The notes below the pieces were generated by a model. The model made no database searches, was not told the origin of the DNA, and saw only the letters and a program-made list of their open reading frames with translations. Positions 1 through 9,429 of a DNA stretch of 64,000 bases are shown in pieces. The stretch is from contig NZ_SMZP01000002.1 of NCBI RefSeq assembly GCF_013181195.1, positions 682,001 through 746,000 of the forward strand, given 5' to 3'. Within the stretch, counting starts at the first letter, position 1; the number at the start of each line of letters is the position of its first letter. The translations under genes were made by a program, and so were the position numbers. The DNA comes from Caulobacter sp. RHG1. GTDB taxonomy: Bacteria > Pseudomonadota > Alphaproteobacteria > Caulobacterales > Caulobacteraceae.

Positions 1-560
1 TCGCCGCCCTGCTCGATCGGCTGGGCCAGCCAGCCTTGCGAATATTCCACGACGACCTTGCGCACCGCGCCCAGGCGGCCGCTGGCGATCAGGTCACGCG
101 CCTCGCGGACCATCGGATAGCCGGTGTAGGTGTAGGTCAGCCCATAGTGGCCCGGCGCGGCGTAGGCGACAGCCTTCAGCGCCAGGGCCTCGTCCAGGGA
201 CAGGGCCGCGGGCTTGTCGCTCATCACGTGCAGGCCGGCTTCCAGCGCCGCCTTCGACACCGGAAAATGCAGGTGGTTGGGCGTGACGACCGCGACCAGC
301 TCTATCCCGTCGGGACGGCCAGCCTCGCCCGCGATCATCGCTTCCACATCGGCATAGACTCGATCTTCAGCGACGCCATAGCCGGCGGCCGCCTGGCGCG
401 AGCGGTCCAGGTCGCGGCTGAAGGAGCCGGCGACCAGACGGATGCGTCCGTCCAGCTCGGCGGCCATCCGATGCACCGGGCCGATGAACGAGCCGGGACC
501 GCCGCCGACCATGCCCAGACGAAGGGGGCCGCGATGCGAAGAGAGGGAAGACGCTGGCAC
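1..560 (-). CDS. Gfo/Idh/MocA-family oxidoreductase (3' end outside the window)
   Basis: NAD(P)-dependent sugar or polyol dehydrogenase; only the N-terminal ~186 residues are present because the gene runs off the left edge. From a GTG at 558-560 (AGGA about 7 bases upstream) the frame reads VPASSLSSHRG and then a Rossmann motif GMVGGGPGSF. Further on it has a SDKPAAL segment that corresponds to the EKP-type catalytic lysine motif of this family. It is divergent from the LacI-family regulator at 815, and the palindromes between them are probably that regulator's operators. LacI plus Gfo/Idh/MocA pairs are typical of carbohydrate or inositol catabolism; inositol dehydrogenase is possible but is not provable from this fragment. 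The family call is solid, the substrate is unknown. Confidence 0.85.
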   Translation of the reverse strand, partial: MPASSLSSHRGPLRLGMVGGGPGSFIGPVHRMAAELDGRIRLVAGSFSRDLDRSRQAAAGYGVAEDRVYADVEAMIAGEAGRPDGIELVAVVTPNHLHFPVSKAALEAGLHVMSDKPAALSLDEALALKAVAYAAPGHYGLTYTYTGYPMVREARDLIASGRLGAVRKVVVEYSQGWLAQPIEQGG

Positions 561-707
561 GCTGGGTCCTGATTTCAAACGGAAACGAAGGCGCTGGCCG
601 CGACGACGCGGACGCGCGCGAACGGCTCGCCATGAAGCGATGTGGTCATGTCCTTGCGCCCTCCCGGCCACCGTTTTGCACGGCTTGTCACGGGTTCACA
701 CAGCGCG

Positions 708-722
708 TGGAAGCTACTTCCA
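708..722. promoter_or_regulatory. Inverted repeat TGGAAG-N3-CTTCCA
   Basis: A 15-base imperfect palindrome (TGGAAGCTACTTCCA, 6-base arms, 3-base centre) lies between the dehydrogenase and the LacI gene. It is a plausible operator for the adjacent LacI-family regulator; the binding protein is inferred from position only. Confidence 0.45.
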
Positions 723-730
723 GTCGCGCC

Positions 731-753
731 ATGTAATCCATTACATAGCGCTA
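731..753. promoter_or_regulatory. Adjoining palindromes ATGTAAT-CC-ATTACAT and TAGCGCTA
   Basis: ATGTAATCCATTACAT (731-746) has perfect 7-base arms. It shares its last base with TAGCGCTA (746-753), whose AGCGCT core is common in LacI-family operators. The sites lie about 60-85 bases before the LacI ATG in a divergent promoter region. Autoregulation and control of the dehydrogenase are inferred. Confidence 0.5.
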
Positions 754-814
754 TCACCATCGCTTCGGGACGGCAAGGGTTGCCAGAGCCGAGCGGCGCC
801 ATCAGGGTTCGCGC

Positions 815-1825
815 ATGGCTACGATACAAGACGTCGCTCGACGCGCGGGGGTTTCCACCGCCACGGTTTCGCGTGTGTTCAGCAATCCCGATATCGTCTC
901 GGAGGATACCCGCGCCGCGGTGACGGCCGCCGTCGAATCGTTGGGTTACGCTCCCAACTACGCCGCCAAGAGCCTGCGCACGCTGCGCACCGACAAGATC
1001 GTGGTCACGGTGCCCGACATCGCTAACCCGTTCTTCTCCAGCGTCATCCGCGGCGTGGAGGAAGCCGCCCAGGCCGCCGGCTATGCGGTGCTGCTGGGCG
1101 ACACCCGTCACGAGGCCGAGCGTGAGGATCTCTATGCCGGGATGCTGGCCCGGCGCGAGGCCGACGGCCTGATCTTCCTGGGCCACCGCCTGCCCTCGAC
1201 CCTGGTCGATCTGGTGGCGAAGAAGGGCGGCCAGGCCCCGGTGGTCAACGGCTGCGAGTTCAGCCCGGAGCTGGGCGTCTCCAGCGCCCATATCGACAAC
1301 GCCAAGGCCGCCGGCGAGGCCATGGCCTATCTCTACGGCCTCGGCCACCGCCGCATCGGCGTGGTCACCGGTCCGCTGGCCAGCCCGATCAGCCGCGACC
1401 GCCTGGAAGGCGCCAAGGCGACCGCCGCCGAGCACGACGCCTGCGACCTGCTGGCTGTGGCGGTCGGCGATTTCTCGATCGAGTCGGGTTCGCGCGAGGC
1501 GCGGGCGCTGCTCGCAAGCCAGGACCCGCCGACGGCGATCTTCTGTTTCGGCGACGAGATGGCGATGGGCGCGCTGGGCGCGATCCGCGAACTCGGCCTC
1601 TCCTGCCCTGGCGACGTCTCGGTCGTCGGCTTCGACGACATCCGCTACTCGCGCTTCGTCACCCCGGCCCTGACCACGGTCAGCCAGCCGATGGAGCAGA
1701 TCGGCCGCGAAGCGGTGCGTCTTCTGCTCGACGTACTGTCGGACAAGATCCAGGAGCCGATCAGCGTCACCCTGCCCCACGCGCTGATCGTGCGAGAAAG
1801 CACGGGGCCGCTGACGCCCCGATAA
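815..1825 (+). CDS. LacI-family transcriptional regulator
   Basis: A 336-residue LacI/GalR-type repressor. Residues 2-25 are a standard helix-turn-helix (IQDVARRAGVSTATVSRVF), followed by the hinge helix region and a periplasmic-binding-protein-like effector domain ending in VSQPMEQIGREA and IVRESTG, which are usual C-terminal landmarks. The ATG has AGGG at 804-807. It is transcribed away from the Gfo/Idh/MocA dehydrogenase, so it probably controls that gene and downstream sugar or polyol catabolism in response to a sugar-like ligand. Two palindrome groups sit in the shared 254-base intergenic region. The ligand is unknown; an inositol regulator is one possibility. Confidence 0.92.
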   Translation: MATIQDVARRAGVSTATVSRVFSNPDIVSEDTRAAVTAAVESLGYAPNYAAKSLRTLRTDKIVVTVPDIANPFFSSVIRGVEEAAQAAGYAVLLGDTRHEAEREDLYAGMLARREADGLIFLGHRLPSTLVDLVAKKGGQAPVVNGCEFSPELGVSSAHIDNAKAAGEAMAYLYGLGHRRIGVVTGPLASPISRDRLEGAKATAAEHDACDLLAVAVGDFSIESGSREARALLASQDPPTAIFCFGDEMAMGALGAIRELGLSCPGDVSVVGFDDIRYSRFVTPALTTVSQPMEQIGREAVRLLLDVLSDKIQEPISVTLPHALIVRESTGPLTPR

Positions 1826-1838
1826 AGCCGTCGGGTCG

Positions 1839-2744
1839 TCAGCGCGAACGCTCTCCTCGGTACCGCAGGGCGTCGACGACGAGCGCGAAGGCCGCCGAAG
1901 GCTGTCGGCGGCTGGGGTAATAGAGGTGGTAGCCCGCGAACGGCGGACACCAGTCACCCAGAACCCGCACCAGCTCGCCCGAGGCCAGGGCCTCGGCCAC
2001 CAGATCCTCGAGCACACAGGCAAGGCCCAGCCCATCGACCGCAGCGCGGACGATCATCCGCGAATTGTTGAAGATCAGCTGGCCGTCGACGCGGACGTGA
2101 AGGTCCCGACTGCCCTTCTCCAGCTCCCAGGCATAGAGGCCCCCGGCAGTTGGCAGGCGGAGGTTGATGCAGCGATGGTCAGCCAGATCCTGAGGCGCCT
2201 TGGGCTTCGGATGCTCCGCGAAATAGGACGGCGCCCCTACGACAGCCATGCGCAGCTCTGGACCGATCTGGATCGCCACCATGTCCTTGGCGATGGATTC
2301 CCCCAGGCGAACGCCGGCGTCGAAACGTTCGGTCACGATGTCCGTCAGACTGGAATCGATGACCAGCTCAACATTGAGGTCGGGGTAGCTGCGCAAAAGG
2401 GGTCGAAGCGCCGGCCACAGAACTGTGTGAGCCGCGTGCTCCGACGTGGTCATCCGGATCGTGCCGGCCGGCTTGTCGCGCAGCTCGCTCAGCGAGGCGA
2501 TCCCGCCGTCGATCTCCGCGAACGCCGGACCGATCGTGCGCAGCAGCCGCTCCCCTGCTTCGGTCAGGGCGACGCTTCGCGTCGTACGCGACAGCAGGCG
2601 CAGGCCCAGCCGCGTCTCCAGGCGGCGAACCGTATGGCTGAGCGCCGACTGCGAGGTGGCCAGCTTCGCCGCCGCGCGTGTGAAGCTGCCCTCCTCGGCC
2701 ACCGCCATGAACGCCAGCAGATCGCCGGCCTCATCCCGCTTCAT
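1839..2744 (-). CDS. LysR-family transcriptional regulator
   Basis: A 301-residue LTTR. It has an N-terminal winged helix-turn-helix (FTRAAAKLATSQSALSHTVRRLE, about residues 20-43) and a LysR substrate-binding domain (about 90-295). It is divergent from the aldo/keto reductase at 2915, an arrangement in which the LysR protein commonly activates the divergent reductase and represses itself. A GCATGA-CT-TCATGC palindrome lies just upstream of its own start. The effector is unknown. The product resembles the LysR regulators that accompany AKR/SDR genes in many proteobacteria. Confidence 0.92.
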   Translation of the reverse strand: MKRDEAGDLLAFMAVAEEGSFTRAAAKLATSQSALSHTVRRLETRLGLRLLSRTTRSVALTEAGERLLRTIGPAFAEIDGGIASLSELRDKPAGTIRMTTSEHAAHTVLWPALRPLLRSYPDLNVELVIDSSLTDIVTERFDAGVRLGESIAKDMVAIQIGPELRMAVVGAPSYFAEHPKPKAPQDLADHRCINLRLPTAGGLYAWELEKGSRDLHVRVDGQLIFNNSRMIVRAAVDGLGLACVLEDLVAEALASGELVRVLGDWCPPFAGYHLYYPSRRQPSAAFALVVDALRYRGERSR

Positions 2745-2757
2745 TCATAACCTCAAA

Positions 2758-2771
2758 GCATGACTTCATGC
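2758..2771. promoter_or_regulatory. Candidate LysR operator GCATGA-CT-TCATGC
   Basis: A perfect 6-base inverted repeat with a 2-base centre in the 170-base region between the LysR gene and the aldo/keto reductase. LTTR boxes are short interrupted dyads of this kind; binding is inferred. Confidence 0.45.
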
Positions 2772-2827
2772 GCAATCTAGCGGCTAATCAGCAGAATGAG
2801 CGAGGCCTATTGTCCCTCCATCGGTGA

Positions 2828-3898
<1,071 letters not shown>

Positions 3899-3950
3899 CC
3901 GGCCGCTCCCCTCAACAATGCGCGTTAAGCGCCAAAGCCATGGACTGTCC

Positions 3951-4787
3951 ATGAACCCAGTGGTTGTCATCGTCGGCGCTGGCTCGATCGGCGTCGCGAT
4001 CGCCCGGCGCATCAGCGCCGGCAAACATGTCCTCCTCGCGGACCTGAGGCTGGAGACCGCAGAGGCCGCGGCGAAGGTGCTCGCCGACGCCGGCTTTGCT
4101 GTCAGCACCACCGCGGTCGACATTTCCCAGCGCGCTTCCATCGAGGCGCTGGTCGCCAAGGCGACCGCGCTGGGGTCGGTCACGGGCTTGATCCACGCCG
4201 CCGGTGTCTCGCCCTCCCAGGCGCCGCCGGCGACGATCCTGCAGGTCGATCTCTACGGCACGGCTGTCATCCTCGAGACCTTCGGCGACGTCATCGCCCA
4301 AGGCGGCTCGGCCGTCGTCATCGCCTCGCAATCGGGCCACCGCCTTCCCGCCCTGACGGCCGAGCAGGACGCGCTGCTGGCGACGACGCCGGCCGACGAG
4401 CTCCTGGCCTTGGCCATGCTCCAGCCTGACCAGGTCACCGACCCGCTCAACGCTTATCAGATCTCCAAGCGCGCCAATGCCTTGCGCGTAAAAGCCGAAG
4501 CCGTGCGCTGGGGGCGGCGCGGCGCCCGCGTCAACACGATCAGCCCCGGGATCATCATGACACCCCTGGCCAATGACGAGCTGAGCGGTCCGCGCGGCGA
4601 AGGCTACCGACGGATGATCGACCTCTCCCCCGTGGGCCGCGCCGGCACGCCCGACGAGGTCGCAGCGGTCGGAGCGCTGCTGATGGGCGCCGAAGGGGCG
4701 TTCATCACCGGCAGCGACATCCTGATGGATGGCGGCGTGACCGCCAGCTGGTTCTACGGACCGCTGGCGCCGACGGCTCAAGCCTAG
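3951..4787 (+). CDS. Short-chain dehydrogenase/reductase (SDR)
   Basis: A 278-residue NAD(P)-dependent SDR. The glycine-rich cofactor loop is GAGSIGVAIA near the N-terminus, a variant of the classical TGxxxGxG. The catalytic Ser is in VIASQSGH and the YxxxK pair is YQISKRA. The C-terminal segment ITGSDILMDGG is typical of classical SDRs. The start is uncertain: ATG 3951 gives a clean Rossmann start, while 3918 (MRVKRQSHGLSM) is also open. It lies 52 bases after the aldo/keto reductase in the same direction, so co-transcription is likely. Its TAG stop shares CTAG with the stop of the converging histidine kinase gene. Confidence 0.9.
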   Translation: MNPVVVIVGAGSIGVAIARRISAGKHVLLADLRLETAEAAAKVLADAGFAVSTTAVDISQRASIEALVAKATALGSVTGLIHAAGVSPSQAPPATILQVDLYGTAVILETFGDVIAQGGSAVVIASQSGHRLPALTAEQDALLATTPADELLALAMLQPDQVTDPLNAYQISKRANALRVKAEAVRWGRRGARVNTISPGIIMTPLANDELSGPRGEGYRRMIDLSPVGRAGTPDEVAAVGALLMGAEGAFITGSDILMDGGVTASWFYGPLAPTAQA

Positions 4788-6136
4788 CCGGCGAAGACCA
4801 GCTCGACGCAGAAGCCGCTCGCACTGGGGGCGACGCGATAGCGCGCCTGGTGAAGGTCCGCGATGGCCGCCACCAGCGACAGGCCCAGCCCCGCCCCCGG
4901 CGTGGAGCGGCTGGCGTCGGCGCGATAGAACTTGTCGAACACCTTGTCGCGCTCGGCCTCGGCGATCCCGGGGCCATCGTCGCTGACCCGCGCCACCACC
5001 TGGCCGTCACGCGCGCTCAGATGGGTGGTGATCGTGACCCCAGGCGGCGTGTGGACGATGGCGTTCTCGACCAGGTTGATGAAGAGCTGGGTCAGCATCT
5101 CCCCATCGCCCTCCACGAACAGGCCCGGCTGATGGTCGCTGACCAGCCGGTGGTCGGCGTCCTCGACCACCGGCTCGTAGACCTGCCGCACCCGGTCCAG
5201 CAGTTCGCTGAGATCGACCGGGGCGAAGCGCTTGCGGCCCACGCCCCCCTCCATCATTCCGATGCGCAGCAAGGCCTGGAAGGTCGCCAGTATATCCTCG
5301 GTCTGCGCCACGGCCCCGTCGATGGCGGCCGGATCAACCGTCTCGGCCTCGCGCATGATGTCCAGGCTTTCGCGCAGGCGGGTCAGCGGCGTGCGCAGGT
5401 CGTGGGCGATGGCCGTGGAGACCTGCCGGACCGCGTCCATCGCCGCGGCCTTACGGTCGATCATGCGGTTGAGGTTGCGGGTCAGATGGTCGAACTCAGG
5501 CGCGACGCCGATGCTGGGCAGCCGCTCCTGGCCGTCGCCATCGACGATACGGTCGACCGCGCGGTTGACCCGATCCAGCCGTCCCAGGAACAGTCGTCCG
5601 GCCAGATATCCGCCGATCAGGGCGAACAGGGTGATGCCGACGCCGCTCAGCACGGTAAAGCGGACCAGTCGGCGCCGGACCTGATCGATATCGAAGGTGT
5701 CGGTGGCCACCACCAGGGTCAGGCCGCCAGGCAGCCGTTGGCCATAGCGCCTGAAGACCTGGGACAGGTCGGGCTCCTCCACCCGGGACTCGCCCCAGCC
5801 GACCTGTGCGGCGTCCGCCGGCAAGGTCCCGAACAGGCGCCGACCCTCGGCGTCGGTCAGCAGATACTGGAACTGCGCCTCCCGCTGGACGTCGCCATGG
5901 CGCCGCATGGCCTCGCTCAGCCCCGGCAGACCCTGGCGCTCGTAGTCGCCCGCCAGGACTTCGGCCTCGTTCAGCAGCATGGTCTCGGCAGCTTTCACCG
6001 CAAAGGTCCCGACCTGGCGCTCGACGGTCCAGAGCAGCAGGCCCGAGCCGCAGGCGAACACCAGGGCGAGCAGCAGCGCAAAGCGGAATGCGCCGCTGGC
6101 CAGTGCGCGGGGACCGCGCACCTCAGCCCGCGTCAA
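4784..6136 (-). CDS. Sensor histidine kinase
   Basis: A 450-residue membrane kinase. It has a TM segment at about 16-36, a periplasmic loop of about 120 residues, a second TM at about 160-182, a HAMP-like linker, a HisKA H-box with His245 in IAHDLRTPLTRLRE, an N-box in LFINLVENAIVHTPPG and the ATP lid (DDGPGIAEAERDKVFDKFYR, GAGLGLSLV). It overlaps the upstream response-regulator gene by 14 bases, indicating translational coupling. The pair is divergent from an RND efflux operon and probably regulates it. The short periplasmic domain does not reveal the signal; metal or toxic compounds are usual for such pairs. Confidence 0.92.
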   Translation of the reverse strand: MTRAEVRGPRALASGAFRFALLLALVFACGSGLLLWTVERQVGTFAVKAAETMLLNEAEVLAGDYERQGLPGLSEAMRRHGDVQREAQFQYLLTDAEGRRLFGTLPADAAQVGWGESRVEEPDLSQVFRRYGQRLPGGLTLVVATDTFDIDQVRRRLVRFTVLSGVGITLFALIGGYLAGRLFLGRLDRVNRAVDRIVDGDGQERLPSIGVAPEFDHLTRNLNRMIDRKAAAMDAVRQVSTAIAHDLRTPLTRLRESLDIMREAETVDPAAIDGAVAQTEDILATFQALLRIGMMEGGVGRKRFAPVDLSELLDRVRQVYEPVVEDADHRLVSDHQPGLFVEGDGEMLTQLFINLVENAIVHTPPGVTITTHLSARDGQVVARVSDDGPGIAEAERDKVFDKFYRADASRSTPGAGLGLSLVAAIADLHQARYRVAPSASGFCVELVFAG

Positions 6137-6797
6137 GGCGATAGCCTGCGCCGCGCACGGTCTGGATCAGCTCCCGCTCGAAGCCGCGGTCGATCTTGCC
6201 GCGCAACCGGCTCATGTGGCTTTCGATGACGTTGGTGCGCGGGTCGAAGTGGAACGACCAGACGTTCTCCAGCAGCATGGTGCGGGTGACCAGCTCGTCG
6301 GCGTGCAGCATCAGATATTCCAGCAGCTTGAATTCCTGGACCTGCAGGTCGATGCGCTTGCCGGCCCGGACGACGGTGCGCTTGAGCCGGTCCAGCTCCA
6401 GGTCCGCGACCCGCAGCACGGTGACGACCTCGGCGATCGGCGGACGGCGCGCCAGGGCGTTGACCCGAGCCAGCAGCTCGCTGGTCGCGAACGGCTTGGC
6501 CAGATAGTCGTCGGCGCCGGCCTCCAGCCCCTCGACCCGATCCTCGACGCCGGTCATGGCGGTCAGGAACAGCGCCGGGGTGCGCACCCCCGCCGCTCGC
6601 AGGGCCCGAAGCGCGTTCAACCCGTCCACCCCCGAGACCATCCGGTCCAGGATCAGCACGTCATAGGTGCTGCTGGTGGCGAGGAAGATCGCCTCCTGCC
6701 CCGTCGCGCAGGCGTCCAGCGTATGCCCGGCCGCGCTCAGCACCCGTTCCAGGTGACTGCGGGTGCGTTCATCGTCTTCGAGCAAAAGCAGCTTCAC
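6123..6797 (-). CDS. OmpR/PhoB-family response regulator
   Basis: A 224-residue regulator. The receiver domain has acidic residues Asp8/Asp9, phospho-acceptor Asp51 in LILDRMVSG and Lys in LAKPFA. The winged-helix DNA-binding domain (about 125-222) ends in TVRGAGYRLDAG. It is first gene of a two-gene operon with the kinase. Its promoter region is shared with the divergent RND efflux operon starting at 7082, its likely target. It resembles the CusR/QseB/CzcR branch in length and motifs, but the inducer cannot be read from sequence. Confidence 0.92.
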   Translation of the reverse strand: MKLLLLEDDERTRSHLERVLSAAGHTLDACATGQEAIFLATSSTYDVLILDRMVSGVDGLNALRALRAAGVRTPALFLTAMTGVEDRVEGLEAGADDYLAKPFATSELLARVNALARRPPIAEVVTVLRVADLELDRLKRTVVRAGKRIDLQVQEFKLLEYLMLHADELVTRTMLLENVWSFHFDPRTNVIESHMSRLRGKIDRGFERELIQTVRGAGYRLDAG

Positions 6798-7030
6798 GGC
6801 GGCGGATCACTCCCTTTCAGGTGGATGATGCCGTTCCGCGACCCGGACGGGCAAGTTGGCAAGAATCAATGTTCGGCTCACCGGGGCCGAAGCTGTCGCC
6901 CCCTAGAACCGGGAACGAGCCCCTGCTGGCTCGACCACCCGGACGGACCTTGCCTTACAACGCCACGCCTTCCTCGCCCTTTTCGCCCCCCCAGGGCGAT
7001 GACGGCAGTGCGCGTCTAAAGCCGTCCTCT

Positions 7031-7067
7031 GCCGCCGGAGCGCCTCGGCGTTCCGGCGGCCTTTTCT
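7031..7067 (+). terminator. Terminator-like hairpin in the leader of the efflux operon
   Basis: GCCGCCGGA at 7031-7039 pairs with TCCGGCGGC at 7052-7060, with further pairing inside, followed by CTTTTCT. It has the form of an intrinsic terminator yet lies only about 15 bases before the ATG of the outer-membrane factor gene, downstream of the divergent promoter region. It may attenuate the efflux operon or end a short RNA from 6800-7030. Confidence 0.55.
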
Positions 7068-7081
7068 CCCGGATCGATCCC

Positions 7082-8404
7082 ATGCTCGAAACCTCGCCGC
7101 GGCGCTGGCGCTGGGCGGCGTCCTGCGCCTTGCTGCTGGCCGGTTGCGCCCACTATACGCCCCTGCCCCTGCCGACCGCGCCGCCGCTCTCCGCCTCGCC
7201 GACGGTGACGGCGCCGCTCACGATCGACCAGGTCGCCGACCTGGCCCTGGCCAACAATCCCGACCTGAAGGCCGCGCGCCTGCGTCGCGGGGTCGCCGCA
7301 GGCCAGGCCAAGCAGGCCGGCATCCTGCCCAATCCCACTCTGAGCGGCTCGCTACTGCCGCTGATCTCGGGCGCAGGTTCGGCTCCGGCCTGGAATATCG
7401 GCCTGTCGCAGGACATTCGCGCCCTCATCACCTACGCCCCGCGCCGCCGCGCCGCGCAGGACAGCCAAGGCCAGGTCGCCGCCGACATCGTCTGGCAGGA
7501 ATGGCAGGTCGCCGGCCGCGCCCGTCAGCTGGCCGCCGACCTGATCCTGGCCGACCGCGCACGGCCGTCCTACGCCTCTGCCTACCAGTTGCTGGCCCAG
7601 CGAAACGCCCGGCTCGAGCAGGCCCTGGCGGCGGGCAACCTGACCCTGACCGGCATCGCCCCCGACCGCGTGGCCCTGCAGGCCGCCCGGGCCGCGCTGG
7701 ACGGCGTGGATCAGAAGCGGCTCGCGCTCAGGAGTCAGCTCAACACCTTGTTGGGCCTGGCGCCAGGAACCAACCTGCCGCTCGCCGCCGAGCCGACGGC
7801 GCGTCCATTCGATGCCGCTGCTATCCGCGCGGGCCTGCCCGACCTGCCAGGCCGCCGCCCTGACCTGCTGGCCCTGCGCCTGGGCTACGCCGCCGCCGAC
7901 GAGACCGTGCGCGCCGAGATCCTGGGGCAGTTCCCCAACCTGGTGCTGGGCGCAGGCGTCAACAGCGACAACGCCCACGTCGTCAACGGCGGGCCGAACA
8001 TCTCGCTGGGCCTGCCGATCTTCGACCGCAACCAGGGCGGCGTCGCCATCGCCAACGCCACCCGCGCCCAACTGCACGCCGAGTACGCCGCCCGCCTGGC
8101 CGCCGTGCAAGGCGAGGTCGGAGCCATGCTGGCCGAGATCGAGCAGCTTTCGGATCAGCTGACCATCGCCCGCCGCGACCTGCCTGCGGCGCAGGCCGCC
8201 GCTGGCCAGGCCCAGACGGCCTTCGACGCCGGCCGGCTGGATGAGCGCGGCTATGTCGACCTCGTCTCCAACCGCTTTGCCAAGGACCAGGAGATCATGA
8301 CGCTGGAGAACGCGTTGCTGGATCGCCAGATCGCCATCGAGACCCTGGTCGGCGACGGCCTGCCGACCGCCGACCTTCCCGCCGAACCGGGGACTGGCCG
8401 ATGA
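7082..8404 (+). CDS. Outer-membrane efflux lipoprotein (TolC/OMF family)
   Basis: A 440-residue TolC-family outer-membrane channel component. The N-terminus carries a lipoprotein signal with lipobox LLAGC (Cys22), so the mature protein is probably lipid-anchored like CusC/OprM. Two homologous halves rich in Ala/Gln/Leu coiled-coil helices follow; QFPNLVLGAG in the second half is a common OMF strand motif. The ATG at 7082 gives the lipoprotein signal; the frame is open upstream but that stretch has no signal. It overlaps the adaptor gene by 4 bases (ATGA). It is first gene of the tripartite operon. Confidence 0.9.
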   Translation: MLETSPRRWRWAASCALLLAGCAHYTPLPLPTAPPLSASPTVTAPLTIDQVADLALANNPDLKAARLRRGVAAGQAKQAGILPNPTLSGSLLPLISGAGSAPAWNIGLSQDIRALITYAPRRRAAQDSQGQVAADIVWQEWQVAGRARQLAADLILADRARPSYASAYQLLAQRNARLEQALAAGNLTLTGIAPDRVALQAARAALDGVDQKRLALRSQLNTLLGLAPGTNLPLAAEPTARPFDAAAIRAGLPDLPGRRPDLLALRLGYAAADETVRAEILGQFPNLVLGAGVNSDNAHVVNGGPNISLGLPIFDRNQGGVAIANATRAQLHAEYAARLAAVQGEVGAMLAEIEQLSDQLTIARRDLPAAQAAAGQAQTAFDAGRLDERGYVDLVSNRFAKDQEIMTLENALLDRQIAIETLVGDGLPTADLPAEPGTGR

Positions 8405-9429
8405 GGATCGCCGTCGCCCTGATCCCTTTGACCGCCCTGGCCCTATCCGGCTGCGGTCCCGCCGCTTCGCCCACCCCGCCGACGCCCAGCGTCGCGGTGA
8501 CGACGGCCAAGGCGGCCCGCGGCGGTCTGCCCGCCATCGTGTCCGGTTACGGCACGGTGAGCCCGACGCTGGACGGCGCCCAGACCCTCAGCTCGGCCCA
8601 GCCTGGCCAGGTCGTCGGACTGACGACGACGCCGGGCGCGGCGGTCCAGGCCGGGCAAGCCCTGCTGACCTTCGCCGTGGCCCCCACCGCCCGCGGAACC
8701 TATCAGCAGGCCATCACCGCCCTGGCGACCGCCCAGAAGCAACGGGCCAACACCGCCCAGCTCCTGGCCCAGCAGCTGGCCACCACCGATCAGCTGGCTC
8801 AAGCCGACAAGGCCGTCACCGACGCCCGGGTCGTGCTCGACGCCCTGGGCGCGGAAGGCGCGAGCCAGGCGGTCCGCACCTTCGTCGCGCCGTTCGACGG
8901 CGTCGTCACCGCGATCCCCGTCGCGCTGGGCGATCGCACCGCCGCCGGCGCGCCGCTGGTCACCGTGGCCCGCAACGACGGCCTGGTCGTTACAGTCGGC
9001 ATCGATCCGGCCCTGCGCAGCGGCGTCGCGGCCGGACAGTCCGCCAGCCTGACGCGTCTGAGCGGCGGCCAGGCCCTGACGGGACGGGTCGTACGCGCCG
9101 ACAGCGCGCTCAATCCCCGCACGCGTCTGGTCGATGTCGATATCGCTTTCCCGACCGGCGCGCTGCTGCCGGGCGAGGCCCTGCAGGCGGCGATCTCCAC
9201 CAACACCATGTCGGGCTGGATCGTGCCCCATGCGGCGGTGGTCACCGCGACCGCCCCGACCCGCATCTTCCAGGTCGCCGGCGGCAAGGCGCACGCCGTG
9301 CCCGTCCGGCTGCTGCTGTCGTCCGACGCCGGCGATGTCGTGGAAGGCGCGGTCGACGCCGCCAGCCCGGTGATCGTCGACGGCGCCTATCAAGTCAGCG
9401 ACGGCGACGCCGTCCGGCGAGGTCAATGA
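8401..9429 (+). CDS. RND efflux periplasmic adaptor (membrane fusion protein)
   Basis: A 342-residue HlyD/AcrA-type adaptor, lipid-anchored by lipobox ALSGC (Cys18). A barrel-sandwich (lipoyl) region around LSSAQPGQVVGLTTTPGAAVQAGQ is followed by a short helical hairpin (about 95-150), then FVAPFDGVVTAIPVALGD closes the lipoyl domain and a beta-barrel domain follows. The hairpin is short compared with AcrA. It is coupled by 4-base overlaps to the channel gene upstream and the pump gene downstream. Confidence 0.9.
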   Translation: MRIAVALIPLTALALSGCGPAASPTPPTPSVAVTTAKAARGGLPAIVSGYGTVSPTLDGAQTLSSAQPGQVVGLTTTPGAAVQAGQALLTFAVAPTARGTYQQAITALATAQKQRANTAQLLAQQLATTDQLAQADKAVTDARVVLDALGAEGASQAVRTFVAPFDGVVTAIPVALGDRTAAGAPLVTVARNDGLVVTVGIDPALRSGVAAGQSASLTRLSGGQALTGRVVRADSALNPRTRLVDVDIAFPTGALLPGEALQAAISTNTMSGWIVPHAAVVTATAPTRIFQVAGGKAHAVPVRLLLSSDAGDVVEGAVDAASPVIVDGAYQVSDGDAVRRGQ

